A stretch of DNA of 64,000 nt from Brachypodium distachyon (GCF_000005505.3 NC_016135.3:15904613-15968612), one strand, 5' to 3'. Counted from the stretch's first letter, positions 46,360 through 57,865 are shown. Made by a program: numbers and translations. Notes: generated from the letters alone by a model not told the origin.

Positions 46360-47309
46360 CTTTTTGAGCACACACCACCAAATCAACCCATAAACGTCCA
46401 ACCTCAACAATCACCAATTCGTCTCCGGAGGAAAGAGTTCCAACAGCAAGCACATGTTAACAAATCAAACGCCCCAACACAATGGGATGGCTGCACACAG
46501 ACAGATTGCTGCATTTTCGAAAAGCAATTGAAAAAATAAATTTAAGGAATGGCATGGTACAACATGTAGACATATCATTTTACAAAAGTGACCAAAAAGG
46601 GGTAGGATTGCCACAATGCTAGACGAAATTTTATTTCAAAAAGAAGCACTCCCTTTTTACACAGCATAAAGCTAGGGTTGCAATTAATTTAGCAAAGTAT
46701 CAAAACTGAATAGATTCCATAACTACAAAACAAAGAGAACATGTATACAAATTAATATATGCAATTGCGGTTTGAAATAGATCCTGTTGCAACAAGAGAA
46801 GAAGTGCAATTTTATTTGAAAGTGGGTGCAATTTAAATAGACATAGGTTTAATACAAAAGGGACCTATAGCAAAGGTGATTTATAACCTACAAATTGACA
46901 CTCATAATTACCAATTACACAACCAACTGACACTTATACCAGACAAACCCATAGAATCAGAAAAATGGCCATGAAAGGAAAATTTACTATATTAGTTCCA
47001 AATTACAAAAGGTAATTACATTCAGTGGGCAAAACCACAACACATAATCAACCCATAATACATGAAATGGCAAAATTACTTTCAGCAGCTAAAACACATC
47101 AGTCTGAATCTGAATCCCTACTACAGTTAGCCCACGTTGCGAAAGGATTCAGCCTGCTCTGAATCACTACATCACAAACAGCACCACAGACCACAAAATC
47201 AACCCCTGAATCAAACACCCGACCAGCAAAAATCAAACACGAAACTGGAGAATGAAACCCGAAAATTTCGGCCGGAGAAACTCACCACGCAAAGCGACCA
47301 ACCTCGTCG

Positions 47310-47575
47310 CCGACGAGCACTGATGCAAAATGACCCGCGAGTCAGCGACAACGCAGGTGATGCGGGCACGCACGGGTGGTTGCCTCCGTACTCCCGGGCG
47401 GCGTGCTGGAGCAACACCGCGAACGTCGGCTGACCCTGGAGCTCGACGCGTACGGCGAAGCTCCACGTGCCCTCCCTCCGCCGACGAACACCGGCTCGTG
47501 CCCCTCCGGCACCCGCGCGCCGCCTCGCAGCCTCTTCGCGCCGGAGAAGGATGACGACGTCGAGTCCACGTAGGC
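47310..47575 (-). pseudogene. SAUR-like remnant with frameshift
   Basis: Minus strand. One frame reads RLRGGARVPEGHEPVFVGGG (about 47480-47545). The adjoining frame reads GTWSFAVRVELQGQPTFAVL and then QHAAREYGGNHPC (about 47365-47470). Joined, these follow the small auxin-up RNA core (VPEGHxxVYVG, F-VRxELLxxPxFxxLLxxAxxEYG-xxHP). A single-base loss near 47475 separates the frames and the final IPC motif is not readable, so it looks inactive. It could alternatively be captured host sequence in a transposon. Confidence 0.5.
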
Positions 47576-47938
47576 GGTCTTGACCGGAGCAGCTGGGCAG
47601 CAGCGGCGCAGGCGTTGGCCGCGGCCACGCGGGAGGTCTGCCCCTGAGCAGGTGCTCCGTGCTGCTCTCCGCTCCCCCCATCCCTCACCCAGTCACCCCC
47701 CCATCTCCTCCCCGCTCTCCAGAACACAACCGCGAGGAGCCGTGGACGCCCAGCGAAAGACATAGGCGTTAAACACAAAAAAGAAAGAAAAAAGCTCACC
47801 AAACTTCCACTGATCTCGTGTACAGATCGCCTGTTTTTTTCAACAAACGCAGGCGCCTCGTGTACAGCAAAACGGCAAAAATAATGGGTTCAACTCTATT
47901 TATTATAATGTAATCTATTGGGTTTGAGAAATTCTATT

Positions 47939-48748
47939 GGGTTCATTTTTTTACTGTACCCTGGTACTCTATATAGAGAGGTGGAAGTACCAACTAAATC
48001 TGACCATTGGTTTAGCAGGGTATTTTAGACCTTTTTCTTTTCTAATGCAATTCAATTTATTTTTTCTGCCGTGCGGTGCAAAAAGAAACGAAACTGCTTC
48101 GTCCTCAAGCCGCCTCTGCCTTTTCCTAAACAGGCGCATCCCATGGCGTCATGGTGGGGCTGGCGGCTTCCTGCTCCGATCCTCTCCCATCGTCCTACTC
48201 TCTGATCCTGTCCGATCCGATCAGTTGCTTCCTGTCGATGCATCTCCCACAGCGCTGCTACCAGTCTGACCGAAGACGGCGCCTCGTTTCTCCTTCTCGC
48301 TAGCATGCCCCGTGATGTAGATGGAGTCCACCGCCACCGCCGATGGCCTCCATGGCCGAAGCGCAGAATCTCGACAGCGGGGAATCCGCCCGCTCATCCC
48401 GTCTCCTCCGCAATCCTTGGTAGTGGTTGATGCCGCTGTTGTTTGTCTTCCGTGGACGAAGATGCAGAGCCACGCCGGCGGCCATGCGTCGGGTAATTTG
48501 TGCGCTGTGAAGAGGAGTGGGGTTAGTTCACGAATGAAAATACAAGGAAGAAATTCACTCGCGGGAAAAGAATAACATAACGTGCCGATTACAATTTTGC
48601 CATCTAGATCCTGGTACTCCATGACTTTTCGAGTCAATGCTCCATTGAATTGGTGTTGGAGTGCCAGATCGTATTAACCGTTAGATCGAGATAATTGGAC
48701 GGTCTATAGTAGCTCAGGGGTATCGTAAAAGAGCTCTCACCTGAACCC
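47939..48748. mobile_element. TIR element, copy 2 of the family at 6045-6790
   Basis: Bounded by GGGTTCA (47939-47945) and TGAACCC (48742-48748). Inside these, TTTTTTACTGTACCCTGGTAC at the left pairs with CTCTTTTACGATACCCC (reverse of the right end). The interior matches copy 1 in order, including the AT-rich left arm, the GC-rich core and the ATTGGACGGTCTATAGTA right arm. No transposase. Confidence 0.7.
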
Positions 48749-48774
48749 ATCACTTCTATACCAACTGCGCCACG

Positions 48775-50109
48775 GAGTACTCCCTGCGTTCCTAAATAGA
48801 AGATGTTGTTCGTATTAAGTCAAAATTCTTAAATTTTGACCAAGTCTAAAACAAATCTACAATATTGATAACTCTAATTTTTTTAATCCGTCATGATACA
48901 TTTATTTGATATTGTAGATGTTACTATATTTTTCTGTAGATTTGGTGAAACTCTATTTTTTGACTTATGATAAAACTACAACATTTCTATTACAATATAT
49001 TAAATTGGAATCGGTGGTGATGGGTGGACGCCGTTGGTCGGTGTTGGTCGGTCAATTTCGTTAAAATTACAATCAATATGCCACTGCCCCTTATTTTTTT
49101 TCCCTCCCGCCTTATTCACGATTTCAATAGCAGAAATTCTACGGTTTAGATTTACCGAAAGTTATCGTACGGTCCAAATTTGTCACAATATAATACGAAC
49201 AGTTCTAAAATAAATCAATCTCCTTAACATGAATTCCAAAAATTTTCGTATCCATCTCAGTATGGAAATCAATCCGAACCCAAGCAAAAAATCTCGATAT
49301 CAATCTCAGTATGGAAATCAATCCAATCAAAAAATCAATATCCAGACTTCACCTCCACCGGCTCGTGTTTGATACACTTTCCGTTGTTCCGTAGCATCGC
49401 ATGGGTTCTTTTGCTAGTTTTACATTAATTTAGTAACAATGTTAGCTTGTACTCATTGTGGGATAAAATATTGCTGGACTATAAAATGCACAGAAGATGG
49501 CGACCTTCCCACTCTTAAAACACCAAACGAATTCCAAAACAACGTCTACAGCCTCGAAATTTTACCTCTTCCTCGTAGTCAGTGATCGCGGACGTTGAGA
49601 GTAGAGCAGAGTACGTAGGTCTGGTACGTGGTGATCACAGCGGCAGAGGGGAGTCCGGGGGGACCTAGGATATTAATTAAGAGGGAGCAAAAAATTTAAG
49701 CATTTGAAAATATTACACATAAATTAGAGGAATGTGGTAAATGTTTAGTGTTAGAATTAAAATAGAGACGAGAACAAAAATAACTAACCATCTTAATTCG
49801 TTTCCATATTTCAACCTCTAAACTCTTGTTATCAATTAATTATAAGCATATTCACCGCTATAGGAAGCAGATTTCTATAAAGATTGGTTTTTATGTTTTA
49901 TTTTTTTTAGAGACATCTGGCTTTATTATTTAGTAAAAGTGGCACTCCATTCGATGCATAATAAGTGTCTGAAATTTAGTACAAATCTATACCAATTGTA
50001 TATTAAGTTCAATTCATTTTAGGGGTGAAGATTTGTTGGTTTTGACCCCAGAATTTTTTTTGAGAGGGGTTTTAGCCCCTGATTAATCACATGAAGACAC
50101 ACACCACGA
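48775..50109. other. Spacer starting with half a MITE
   Basis: AGTACTCCCTGCGTTCCTAAA at 48776 is a MITE left end followed by typical AT-rich interior, but no matching right end was found. The rest is AT-rich spacer without a gene. Confidence 0.5.
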
Positions 50110-50490
50110 TCACCGGATCAGGCCAAAAGTCAAAACTCAATCGAACAAAATGGAGTCTCAACTTTGCCTCGGGCCCTCAAGAGACCCCAAAAAGGCCATA
50201 AAACCCATAGCTCAGCCCAGCCCAGCCCAGCGCCAAAGAAGCCCATAAATCCTGGAAGAAAGTTCATCCATCTGCAAAAATCACATCTGCAGATCTGCTC
50301 GTTTTCTTGCCGCTGCTCAATCTCATACTCCTCAACGCCTATCCTCTCCGGCGCCCGACGCTCGACGGTCCCCGCTGAATGTCCTTCTCCTGTGAAGTCT
50401 GATCCCCTCCCCGGGGGCTTACCACCGGCCACCGGCGCCTGCTTGCTGTTCCCCGACCCGCTAGCTACCGCTATAGGTAATTCCATTGCC
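50110..50490. other. GC-rich leader-like segment of unknown identity
   Basis: CAGCCCAGCCCAGCCCAGC repeats at about 50215, followed by C/T-rich sequence, resembling a plant 5' leader. No start codon with a supported frame and no family was recognised on either strand. Confidence 0.25.
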
Positions 50491-50616
50491 TTAAATCAAT
50501 GTAAGGGAAACCATGGATTGTTCACTGATACTGCTCCAAGCATGTCTCGATTGATGTTGATGCTCTTGCTACTTGGCTTTTGCACATGTAGTGAAATTTT
50601 TAGGAGATTTTATCAA

Positions 50617-50694
50617 CTACTTCCTCAGTTATATATTAATTGGCACGGATACTTGTACGAGATCCGTGTCAATTAATATGGAACGGAGGGGTAG
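50617..50694. mobile_element. Short MITE
   Basis: TACTTCCTCAGTTATATATT at the left and AATATGGAACGGAGGGGTA at the right are inverted repeats. The 78-bp unit is almost one hairpin (TATTAATTGGCACGGAT against ATCCGTGTCAATTAATA). Confidence 0.8.
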
Positions 50695-50776
50695 TCACGA
50701 ATAATCCCTCGATAGGTATTTCCACATGTGTGATATGTTCATGGCATCATGCGTTGAGAAAGTTGACACTTTACAG

Positions 50777-50987
50777 TACTCTCTCTGATCCATAAAAAAG
50801 GTCGCCCATTTTGTAATAAGATACTCCCTCCGACCGGTATTACTTGTCTCAAATTTGCCTAAACGTGGATCTATCTATGTGTAGAAAGTGTCTAGATACA
50901 TGTAAACTTTGACAAGTAATTCCGGCCGGAGGGAGTTGTACAAATTGTACTAAGTGGAGGACACTTTTATGGGTCGGAGGGAGTAGC
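50777..50987. mobile_element. MITE interrupted by a second MITE
   Basis: The outer element runs from TACTCTCTCTGATCCATAAA (50777) to TTTTATGGGTCGGAGGGAGTA (about 50986). These ends are inverted repeats. The inner element at 50822-50937 splits it. Confidence 0.85.
50822..50937. mobile_element. Stowaway-type MITE nested in another MITE
   Basis: TACTCCCTCCGACCGGTATT at the left and AATTCCGGCCGGAGGGAGT at the right are near-perfect inverted repeats. The interior matches the Stowaway family at 2674, 25472 and 35231. It is the best preserved copy in the window. Confidence 0.9.
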
Positions 50988-51234
50988 GTTTGTGTGTATG
51001 CGTGTGCTGTTCAGATGGCCGAGAGTGACAACATACCACGTCTTAACCAAATAACCAGCCCCCATTGTGTACTTGTGTGTGTGTCATGGATGCAGCATGC
51101 TTGCTATTAGGCTATATACTGAATCTATTTACCGGAAAATCAAAACCGATCATGCTCTTGCTGTTATGTGCTATGGCATTAAAAAAGTGTCGCCCATTTC
51201 TCCGTGAATGAATCTTTTAAATAGGATTTGCTTC

Positions 51235-51560
51235 TTGTGTCATGTGGCAAGATATTTATTTATTTTAATGAAGTCGGGAGGGGAGACCCCTACCTGAATT
51301 TAGATAAAATGGAGCCAGAGGCTCAAAGTTACAAAGAGCCTGAAACCCGCAAAAGAGAAAATGATTACAAGGCAGGACAGAGCAAACACAAGGAAGAAAA
51401 GGAGAAAGAAAAAAAGTTGGTGTTTATCAGGCCAATCTTCAATCCAATGGCTGAGCGCCTGTTTTTCCTTGTTCTTGAAACGGCAAGACCAGAGCTTCAG
51501 CGTTTCACAGCATTGTCTTGCGACCACGACTGGAGGAATATTGTGATGGTCAAACATAAG
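51235..51560. other. Repeat-like segment, identity unsure
   Basis: GGGAGGGGAGACCCCTACCT (about 51275) followed by ATGGAGCCAGAGGCTC looks like dispersed grass repeat sequence. The plus-strand frame is lysine/glutamate-rich and is not convincing as a gene. Confidence 0.25.
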
Positions 51561-51639
51561 ATATTTACTCATCAAATATAAAAACGAAATTCAAATGCTA
51601 TCGTCTCATTTTTGAGTTCTCAACTTTGGTTAGTTTGGT

Positions 51640-51750
51640 ATCTACTGAAACCATACCGAAATGGTTTGGTATAATACCAAAACCGAACCATATTTACTTT
51701 CATACCGTATTTACTGAAGTTTTGATTCCGTATTTACCGAACTGAATTAA
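51640..51750. repeat. AT-rich palindromic segment in the YidD-like gene promoter
   Basis: Words ATACCGAAATGGTTTGGTAT and ATACCAAAACCGAACC fold on each other, and CCGTATTTAC recurs twice. It ends about 25 bp before the ATG at 51776 and may be a MITE remnant. Confidence 0.5.
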
Positions 51751-51775
51751 CCGAATGCACAGTCATAACACTACC

Positions 51776-52931
51776 ATGGCCATGGCCGCTGCTGTCTCTA
51801 TCTCCCTCTTCCCTACTCTGGCTGGGCATCCTCTCGCCAGAAGAACACGTAAATCTCCATACTCCCAATGTGTCGTTTGAGTCAAGCCTCTCTTGGATGA
51901 TGGATCATACCTTGGTTTCTGATCTCTAGCTTCTTTCGCTGGGTTGTACAAGAAGAAGAGAATGATTTCGGTGAAGCGGGTCTGCTGCTCTACTGATGAT
52001 GAAGGTTAGTTCAGTGATGACAGGCTGAGAAATCCAAATGCACTTCTTTTTTATTTATTTTTCATAGAATTAATATTTCGTTCATGCTTTGTTTCCTAAG
52101 TATGTGAGTGCTTAACATAAATCCACAAGGTATTTTAGCTTTATATGTTTCGAGTTTTTTCCCAGTTAATTTTGTGCAAGAGAACTCTTTCAGTGACTCT
52201 TAGGAATAAATGTGTGCCAGAAGCTCATGAACTCACAGTGTAAAAACTCGCTAGACATACGCCAGCTATGGAACACTATCTGCACCTGTGAAACATGAAT
52301 TCAGGACATTGTGCATTGAACTTTATTTTGTCTGAAGACGAAGTTGTGCTCTCCCTGCAGTGAACTACAGAAGTAAAAGGACTGACCCCCCCTTCGTGAC
52401 AATTTGTGCATGTTATGATTCTGAGATGAGAAAGTCGATGATCTGGGAGTAAACGTAGCACTGTCCATGCTAAAATTCTACAAAAGTAAGTCCGAATTTG
52501 CAGTTTGTTGCCTCTTGATTCCTGATTGTCTTTTGGACATCCATCTTACTACTACTATGCAGTCAAAAACTATGCTTTTCAGAGGGATTAGATCTGTATG
52601 GTCTGCTCACTGGGTCAAGCTTTATGTCGACAGGAGAGGTATCACCCTTACTACCTTCAAGCTGCCGTTATGTGCCAACATGCATCGACTACTCTATGCA
52701 GGCGTATGAAAGGTATGGTCTTGCGAAGGGTGCAATCTTGACAGCGCGGTGTATGTGCCGTTGTAATCCTCTTAGTATGTTTTCTTTCTGTTTGCTTAAT
52801 ATTTTCAGCTATGGAAAACTGACCATATCATATTTATGGAACTGAGCACTTTTTTATCTGATACACATGTAGGTGGACAGGGATATGATCCTCCAAGGTG
52901 GTTTGGTGGGGAAGAGTTACCTGAGGAATAA
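51776..52931 (+). CDS. YidD-like membrane-protein insertion factor, plastid type (UPF0161 family)
   Basis: Five short exons (51776-51848, 51930-52004, 52435-52485, 52634-52774, 52873-52931), all GT-AG and in phase, give 132 residues. The N-terminus (MAMAAAVSISLFPTLAG...) looks like a chloroplast transit peptide. The family core follows: LSMLKFYKREVSPLLPSSCR, YVPTCIDYSMQAYERYGL, KGAILTARCMCRCNPL, GQGYDPPRWFG. The cysteines of the bacterial YidD pattern (CRxxPTCSxYxxxA and RxxRCxP) are present. Known role of bacterial YidD: helps YidC/Sec insert membrane proteins. The plant homologue is inferred to act at the thylakoid or envelope membrane. No damage was seen. It is convergent with the GRAS gene, with about 850 bp between stop codons. 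Confidence 0.85.
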
Positions 52932-53782
52932 TGACTGGTAATTACTAGCTAAGCACATACGCCCAATGGTGATGTTACATACAGTTCAATATGGAATATA
53001 GACAGACTTCAGTTGCATTGTGTTTTAAGTAAATGACTATACAACAACTAAAACAAGAGAAAAACAACGCTGTTAGATTTCTGCCGTACCAGCATGCTCA
53101 ATGTGCCTGGGTTGATGGTTACTTCCCTTCCAATGCGCACTACTTCATATTAAAAAAAATATTCAAGCACATGGAATAGAAACAGGTGGAGAGAACATCA
53201 AAATAACCTGTGCACCTTGACTCTGCAGGAACACTAGACATCTGGTGCTGCAAGCCTGCAACAACATGGACCTTAAGTCGACCGATTGTATCATCAAGAA
53301 TTATTGCTAACTTACGATGCTATAGATTGTGTTGTTCCTCATATATTTACTCATGCCTAATTGAGAAAATTGAAGAAAGATATCTAGACACCTTGTCAGA
53401 TTGAGTGACGCAGGGATTACACATAATCTTATCATCTCTGATAAAAAGAGAGTAGCAATTCTAGACAGTTTTACGGATATATGTCAGCAACTATAGTAAA
53501 CAGGTGCAACTTGAAAAACTGAACGTGGTTTCTGGTACTCGGTTACAGATACAAAAAAGAAAGAAAAGGAGAAGAACAAACACACATCTGATGCTGGAAA
53601 CACACACCAAACTGAGGAAAAGCACATACCAAAACTGAGGAAATATCTAGATGACATAGAAACACCAGATCAAATCAATATATCCATTGGTACTTCAATC
53701 TATCAATCCATCTATGTCAATTCAGAACCACTAGTACAATCTCACAAAAGCAGAGCAAATGTGCCCAAGCATCCAGTTGAAT
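52932..53782. other. Intergenic region between two convergent genes
   Basis: Holds the 3' ends of the YidD-like and GRAS genes. TTGAGAAAATTGAAGAAAGA (about 53362) has a close copy at about 58662. No gene seen. Confidence 0.5.
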
Positions 53783-55690
53783 CTATGCCACGTTAGAACT
53801 GCTAGCATCATCAGCTACCCATGCTGAGAGGGCGTAGAGGACCCGGCCTTTCCACCCTTGCAGAAGCCACCGATGGTCCTCATTGATCATGAAATGCTTG
53901 TGGTACTGGTTCTTCACTTTGTCCTTGAGCATCAGAACAATATCAGGGTCCAATGGCAACTGCCTCAACCCTGCCCGGTGGTTCCGAGTCTGCCACTCCC
54001 TGTAGTTCTGAGGGCGCTCCACCCTGTCTGCCCCTTCGCAGGCGACCATGTTCATGACAGAACGTGCGAAAAAGTCCCGCTCCATCTTCAGTCTCTTGTC
54101 GTTGTTCCGTGGAATCGTGGTCTCCAACACATCAAAAAATGATGCGAAGTTGTACAACGCATGGCGGAACCGTGTCATGAAGAACGCCGCACTGTATGAC
54201 CCATTGGTGATGGCATGGACAAACACAGACGGCTTCATCTTCCTGATAGTGTTGAGCACCATGTCCCTTGGGCTTACCCTGTCCATGGTGAGGCTCTCGT
54301 CCATCAAGGTCTTGAACTGGAACAGGCTGTTCACGACAAGCACCTCATCAGGGTCAATGTGGATGTCCTCTGCCCGAACAGCCTCTGGCTGGGCTGTGAT
54401 GGCGTTGAACTTGAATGACATGCCGAACTTGCTTGCATAGTTGCTGAGACGGTGCCCTGCCTCCTCGATTTGCTCAGATGGGCGGAACCCAGGCTGAGGC
54501 TTGCTGATGCTGGTCATCCTCACCTCTGGTGGCCCTCCCTCCCTGTCCGCCAGCCACTGGATCAACTCCGGCCACTGCACTCCGATGTTGATGCCGTAGT
54601 GCACAATGTGCAGTTTCTTCCTGCCTGCAACAGCTTTGTAGATGGTCTTGTTGGAAAAGAGAAATGCGACCTTAAAGAAGCAGAAGGTGGCGCTGTACAG
54701 ATGGTAAGCCTGAACAAGCTTCATAGTGGAGGTGCGTGTCCCAATGAGCGAACGGTAGAACTGACTCCCCGTGCCGGCCAGCCGTGCCTCCAGCCCCTGG
54801 GCGAAGTAATGTGCCAGCCGCTGCCTAGAATCCCCCGTTGGTGAGGAGTACCGCTTGATCTTCTCCAGTACCTCGCTCGCGCTGCGATGGTCGTTACTGG
54901 CCACTGCTTCCGCACAGCGGATCAGCAGTGTTTCTAGGTCAGTGACCACCGTCTGTGTTGCACCGCGCCTCCCACGTATGCGTCTGCTCTTCTGTGCCAC
55001 CTTGTTCTCCTTGTCTGGAGTGATTAGTAGCTCCTGCATCTCACCGGGGTGCCTGTCATAGCCATTGAGGATGAGACAGTCCAAGCTCTTCTTGAGCTCG
55101 TCCTCCTCCTCCGAGTCAGCATGCACTAGCACCGCTATTTGCTTGCTGCTCCTGCCCATGCCTGCCTCCGTCACACCATCCACGTCAAACTTGTTCTTAC
55201 ACCCCCTACTATCCACCATCACGAAGTCTCTGGGCAGGAACATTTCGGTGTTCTCCATGCCTTTGAAGAATTCCGTGCTTGGCATCTTGTTCATGCTGGT
55301 GATGCTAGCGCTCTCCATGGGAAACTCGTCATTCCTGGGCTCCACTGTGCCTGTACCATTCGAGAAGAAGGCTGGATCCTGTACCTTACTGGGCAGCAAG
55401 GCAGAGGCAAGCACATCTGGTAGTGCCGAGGACTCGTCACCATCGAATGAGGTGGTGTCAGCAGCAGAGAGGATCTGGGCGAAGGGTTGCTCAACCTGCA
55501 GGAGCTTCGGGTGATCAGTGTACTGGTAGGTGAACTTGTCAACAATATCATCCTCCATGAGCATGCGCGAGATGTATTCCAAGGACAGATCATCCTGTGG
55601 CTGCTTTGAGTCACCATGGTCGAGGAAGACGGACGGATGCACTGGCGCAGACTCGATAACACCTAACAACTCCTCTTGGGTGGCAGCCAT
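53783..55690 (-). CDS. GRAS-domain transcription regulator, SCL9/SCL14 (LISCL-like) type
   Basis: Intronless, 635 residues. The N-terminal part carries LEYISRMLMEDDIVDKF (38-53) and QPFAQIL, the pattern seen in the LISCL subgroup, followed by acidic stretches (EEEDELKKSLD, 194-204). The basic RRIRGRRG (236-243) may be a nuclear signal. The GRAS domain spans about 247-628: leucine-rich region I from TDLETLLIRCAEAV, the VHIID region HIVHYGINIGVQWPEL (361-376), the PFYRE region (about 500-545) and SAW with W608, W613 and W624. In the VHIID motif the usual D is replaced (IVHYG instead of IIDFG). Known role of the subgroup: transcriptional co-regulators in stress and detoxification. The length is somewhat shorter than many LISCL proteins. 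A truncated copy of its 3' end is at 58329-58540. Confidence 0.92.
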   Translation of the reverse strand: MAATQEELLGVIESAPVHPSVFLDHGDSKQPQDDLSLEYISRMLMEDDIVDKFTYQYTDHPKLLQVEQPFAQILSAADTTSFDGDESSALPDVLASALLPSKVQDPAFFSNGTGTVEPRNDEFPMESASITSMNKMPSTEFFKGMENTEMFLPRDFVMVDSRGCKNKFDVDGVTEAGMGRSSKQIAVLVHADSEEEDELKKSLDCLILNGYDRHPGEMQELLITPDKENKVAQKSRRIRGRRGATQTVVTDLETLLIRCAEAVASNDHRSASEVLEKIKRYSSPTGDSRQRLAHYFAQGLEARLAGTGSQFYRSLIGTRTSTMKLVQAYHLYSATFCFFKVAFLFSNKTIYKAVAGRKKLHIVHYGINIGVQWPELIQWLADREGGPPEVRMTSISKPQPGFRPSEQIEEAGHRLSNYASKFGMSFKFNAITAQPEAVRAEDIHIDPDEVLVVNSLFQFKTLMDESLTMDRVSPRDMVLNTIRKMKPSVFVHAITNGSYSAAFFMTRFRHALYNFASFFDVLETTIPRNNDKRLKMERDFFARSVMNMVACEGADRVERPQNYREWQTRNHRAGLRQLPLDPDIVLMLKDKVKNQYHKHFMINEDHRWLLQGWKGRVLYALSAWVADDASSSNVA

Positions 55691-56226
55691 GGTGGGTAGA
55701 TGCTACTTGGTGATGGTGCAGTGGAAATATGTTGGAATTGGAGTGGAGATATCATTATCATCGAACCTCGTTGGTTTCTAGCCATTGGAACCAGCTTTAA
55801 TACAAATATACAATCCAGATGGTTCGTTACTTGATTTAACCGTCCCTGTGCTTATGGACAAAAAAAAAGCAGCCATCTTTTCTGTCCCTGTCTAATCAAA
55901 AGCAGGAATTCTCTGGTAGAAAATAATTTTATGTGTTGAAGTTTTGTGCTGTTATGGTACAGAGAACAAGTCAAATTCTGAACGATTTGTATACTCAACT
56001 TTTTTGTCCTGAAAATTTACAATCGGTACCTGTAGTAGTTAGCATCTAGATGTATGTAACTTGGAACGATGTTCAGTCTTATGTCTCTTTCCTGCCCCAC
56101 GCTTGGACCAAACTAGTAGCAAATTACACCTGCAAGTGAACAATACATTTGTTAGGTTAAACAAATTGCAAATTCAAACTCCAGCCCTCTTAGCAGATTG
56201 ATTATATATTAGTGTTTTTTCAGTCG

Positions 56227-56335
56227 TATCATTCTAAACGAGGAAACTTAAGAAAAAGGTGTTTTTTCAGTCGTGTACTCATGTATCAATTTTAACTTAC
56301 TCATATCATTCTAAATGAGGAAACTTAAGAAAAAA
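56227..56335. repeat. 77-bp direct duplication
   Basis: TATCATTCTAAA(C/T)GAGGAAACTTAAGAAAAA occurs at 56227 and 56304. Confidence 0.85.
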
Positions 56336-57648
56336 GTACGGCCATCTTATCACATCAACTCTGGAAAATAGGTGCAGCTCCACAAGCAGATCATGGATTC
56401 TGTTACTCGACTACAAAAGTAAATGGAGCGATGAAACATCTGATGTTGCTGCAACTGACCTTTATGGCTTGTTTAACTCATCAAACACAAACCTAATGTC
56501 TGTAAAAGTAATTTACAAGCGACCGCAGAAGATATATTAGCAAGAAGCATATAATTCATGTGTATATATCTTGTATTGATTTACTTTTTGAAGGGAAACT
56601 TGATTTGTGCACGGAACAAATTAGTAATAACTTATCCTTATGCAGGACAAAGAAGCTAATAATCTGTGGCAGTGTCGTCTAGCACCCACACCAAGAAAAC
56701 TTAGAGGATGCGCACCTTCCGCAACAACCCCTGATCCACATCCACAACATAGTCCTTATGGTACAGGCTCTTGTCCTTGTCCCTTGCCACCTCAACATAA
56801 TCAGCTTGAGTGGCTGTTGTCTTAGGACTGCCCGTTGGTTTCTCAGTAGTACTATGTTTTAACTCAATAACTCTATACAACAACTAAAAGACGAGAACAA
56901 CAATGGTGTTAGTTAGATCTCTGCAATTCCAATCAGGCGATCCAAAACCATTATAATCAATGTGCTTGTGAATGTGATGGCCTTTGTGTATGTCTGTTGC
57001 GGTGCATATATATGAGTGTGCTTTTACAATTTACATCTTTCAGATTTTCTCTCCCCTCAATTGTTTTGCTCCATTCTTCTGCCGACTAGTGTCAAGACCC
57101 AATTGGATTTTGCTGTTTTCTAAATATTTATTTGCATTTGGATTTGGTCAGAAAATTTTATTAGATGAAAAAAGATTGGCATATTCCTGAAGACAGTCCA
57201 AAATTCTTTCTATGGACCCAGATGAAAGATGAACATTGCCATATTCCTGAACATGAAGGCAGTCGTTTTTTTTTCAGAACTACCAGTTGGTGGAAAAATT
57301 CAATGTACAATATACAAAAATTATAGTTATGGAGTACAAGCATGATTCTGCTCTTGCACTGTAAGTCTATATTAAGTTAGACTCTTTCTTAGCCTCAGGG
57401 GTTTGTGCAGTGCAGTTCATACTGTCTTCAAATATTTGCTTGGTCGGGTCAGCTCATCTGATCACCTGGCTACCATATCCTCGTATATGGTGTTCGTCTG
57501 CTGTTGTTTTCTGTTGCAACTTGGCATGATCTGGATGTTTTCACACCTATTCCAAAACCCCTAGTATCGATCCCTGTCATTGCTGGAACCTTTTTTTGTT
57601 TCTCGTTAGTAGTTTTCAGCATTGTTGGCACTAACAGGTAACAGCTGG

Positions 57649-57865
57649 TTTGCCATGTCGATCTACTATTCTCTTCCTCTTTGTTTTTTTATTCTCAGAT
57701 GGCGGAATGTCTCACAGAATATCATTTCATCATGCAACTAGGGGAAGTGACTGTTGTTTGTTTCCAGAGTTTGCAATGTTGATCTTTTTTATTACATTGC
57801 TCTCTTTTTTCAGATATCGGAATGCCTCACAAAGTTTAACCTCATCATGCAATTCACAAGGGAGG
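57649..57865. repeat. 121-bp duplication with exon-like borders
   Basis: Two units start TTTGC(C/A)ATGT(C/T)GATCT (57649 and 57770). Each holds a T-rich tract, a TTCTCAG or TTTTCAG acceptor-like word, then AT(G/A)(G/T)CGGAATG(T/C)CTCACA and CATCATGCAA. They look like tandem copies of an intron end plus exon start, but no gene was recognised. Confidence 0.6.

Larger units (their letters stand above)
45101..47309. other. AT-rich spacer
   Basis: No gene apart from the LINE fragment listed separately. A poly-G tract lies at about 45930-45950. The 28-bp word pair at 45606 and 46332 is described separately. Confidence 0.45.

Noticed and set aside
50130..50486. 118-residue minus-strand open frame
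   Set aside because: The tryptophan/glycine-rich stretch comes from the CAGCCC repeat. No family features.
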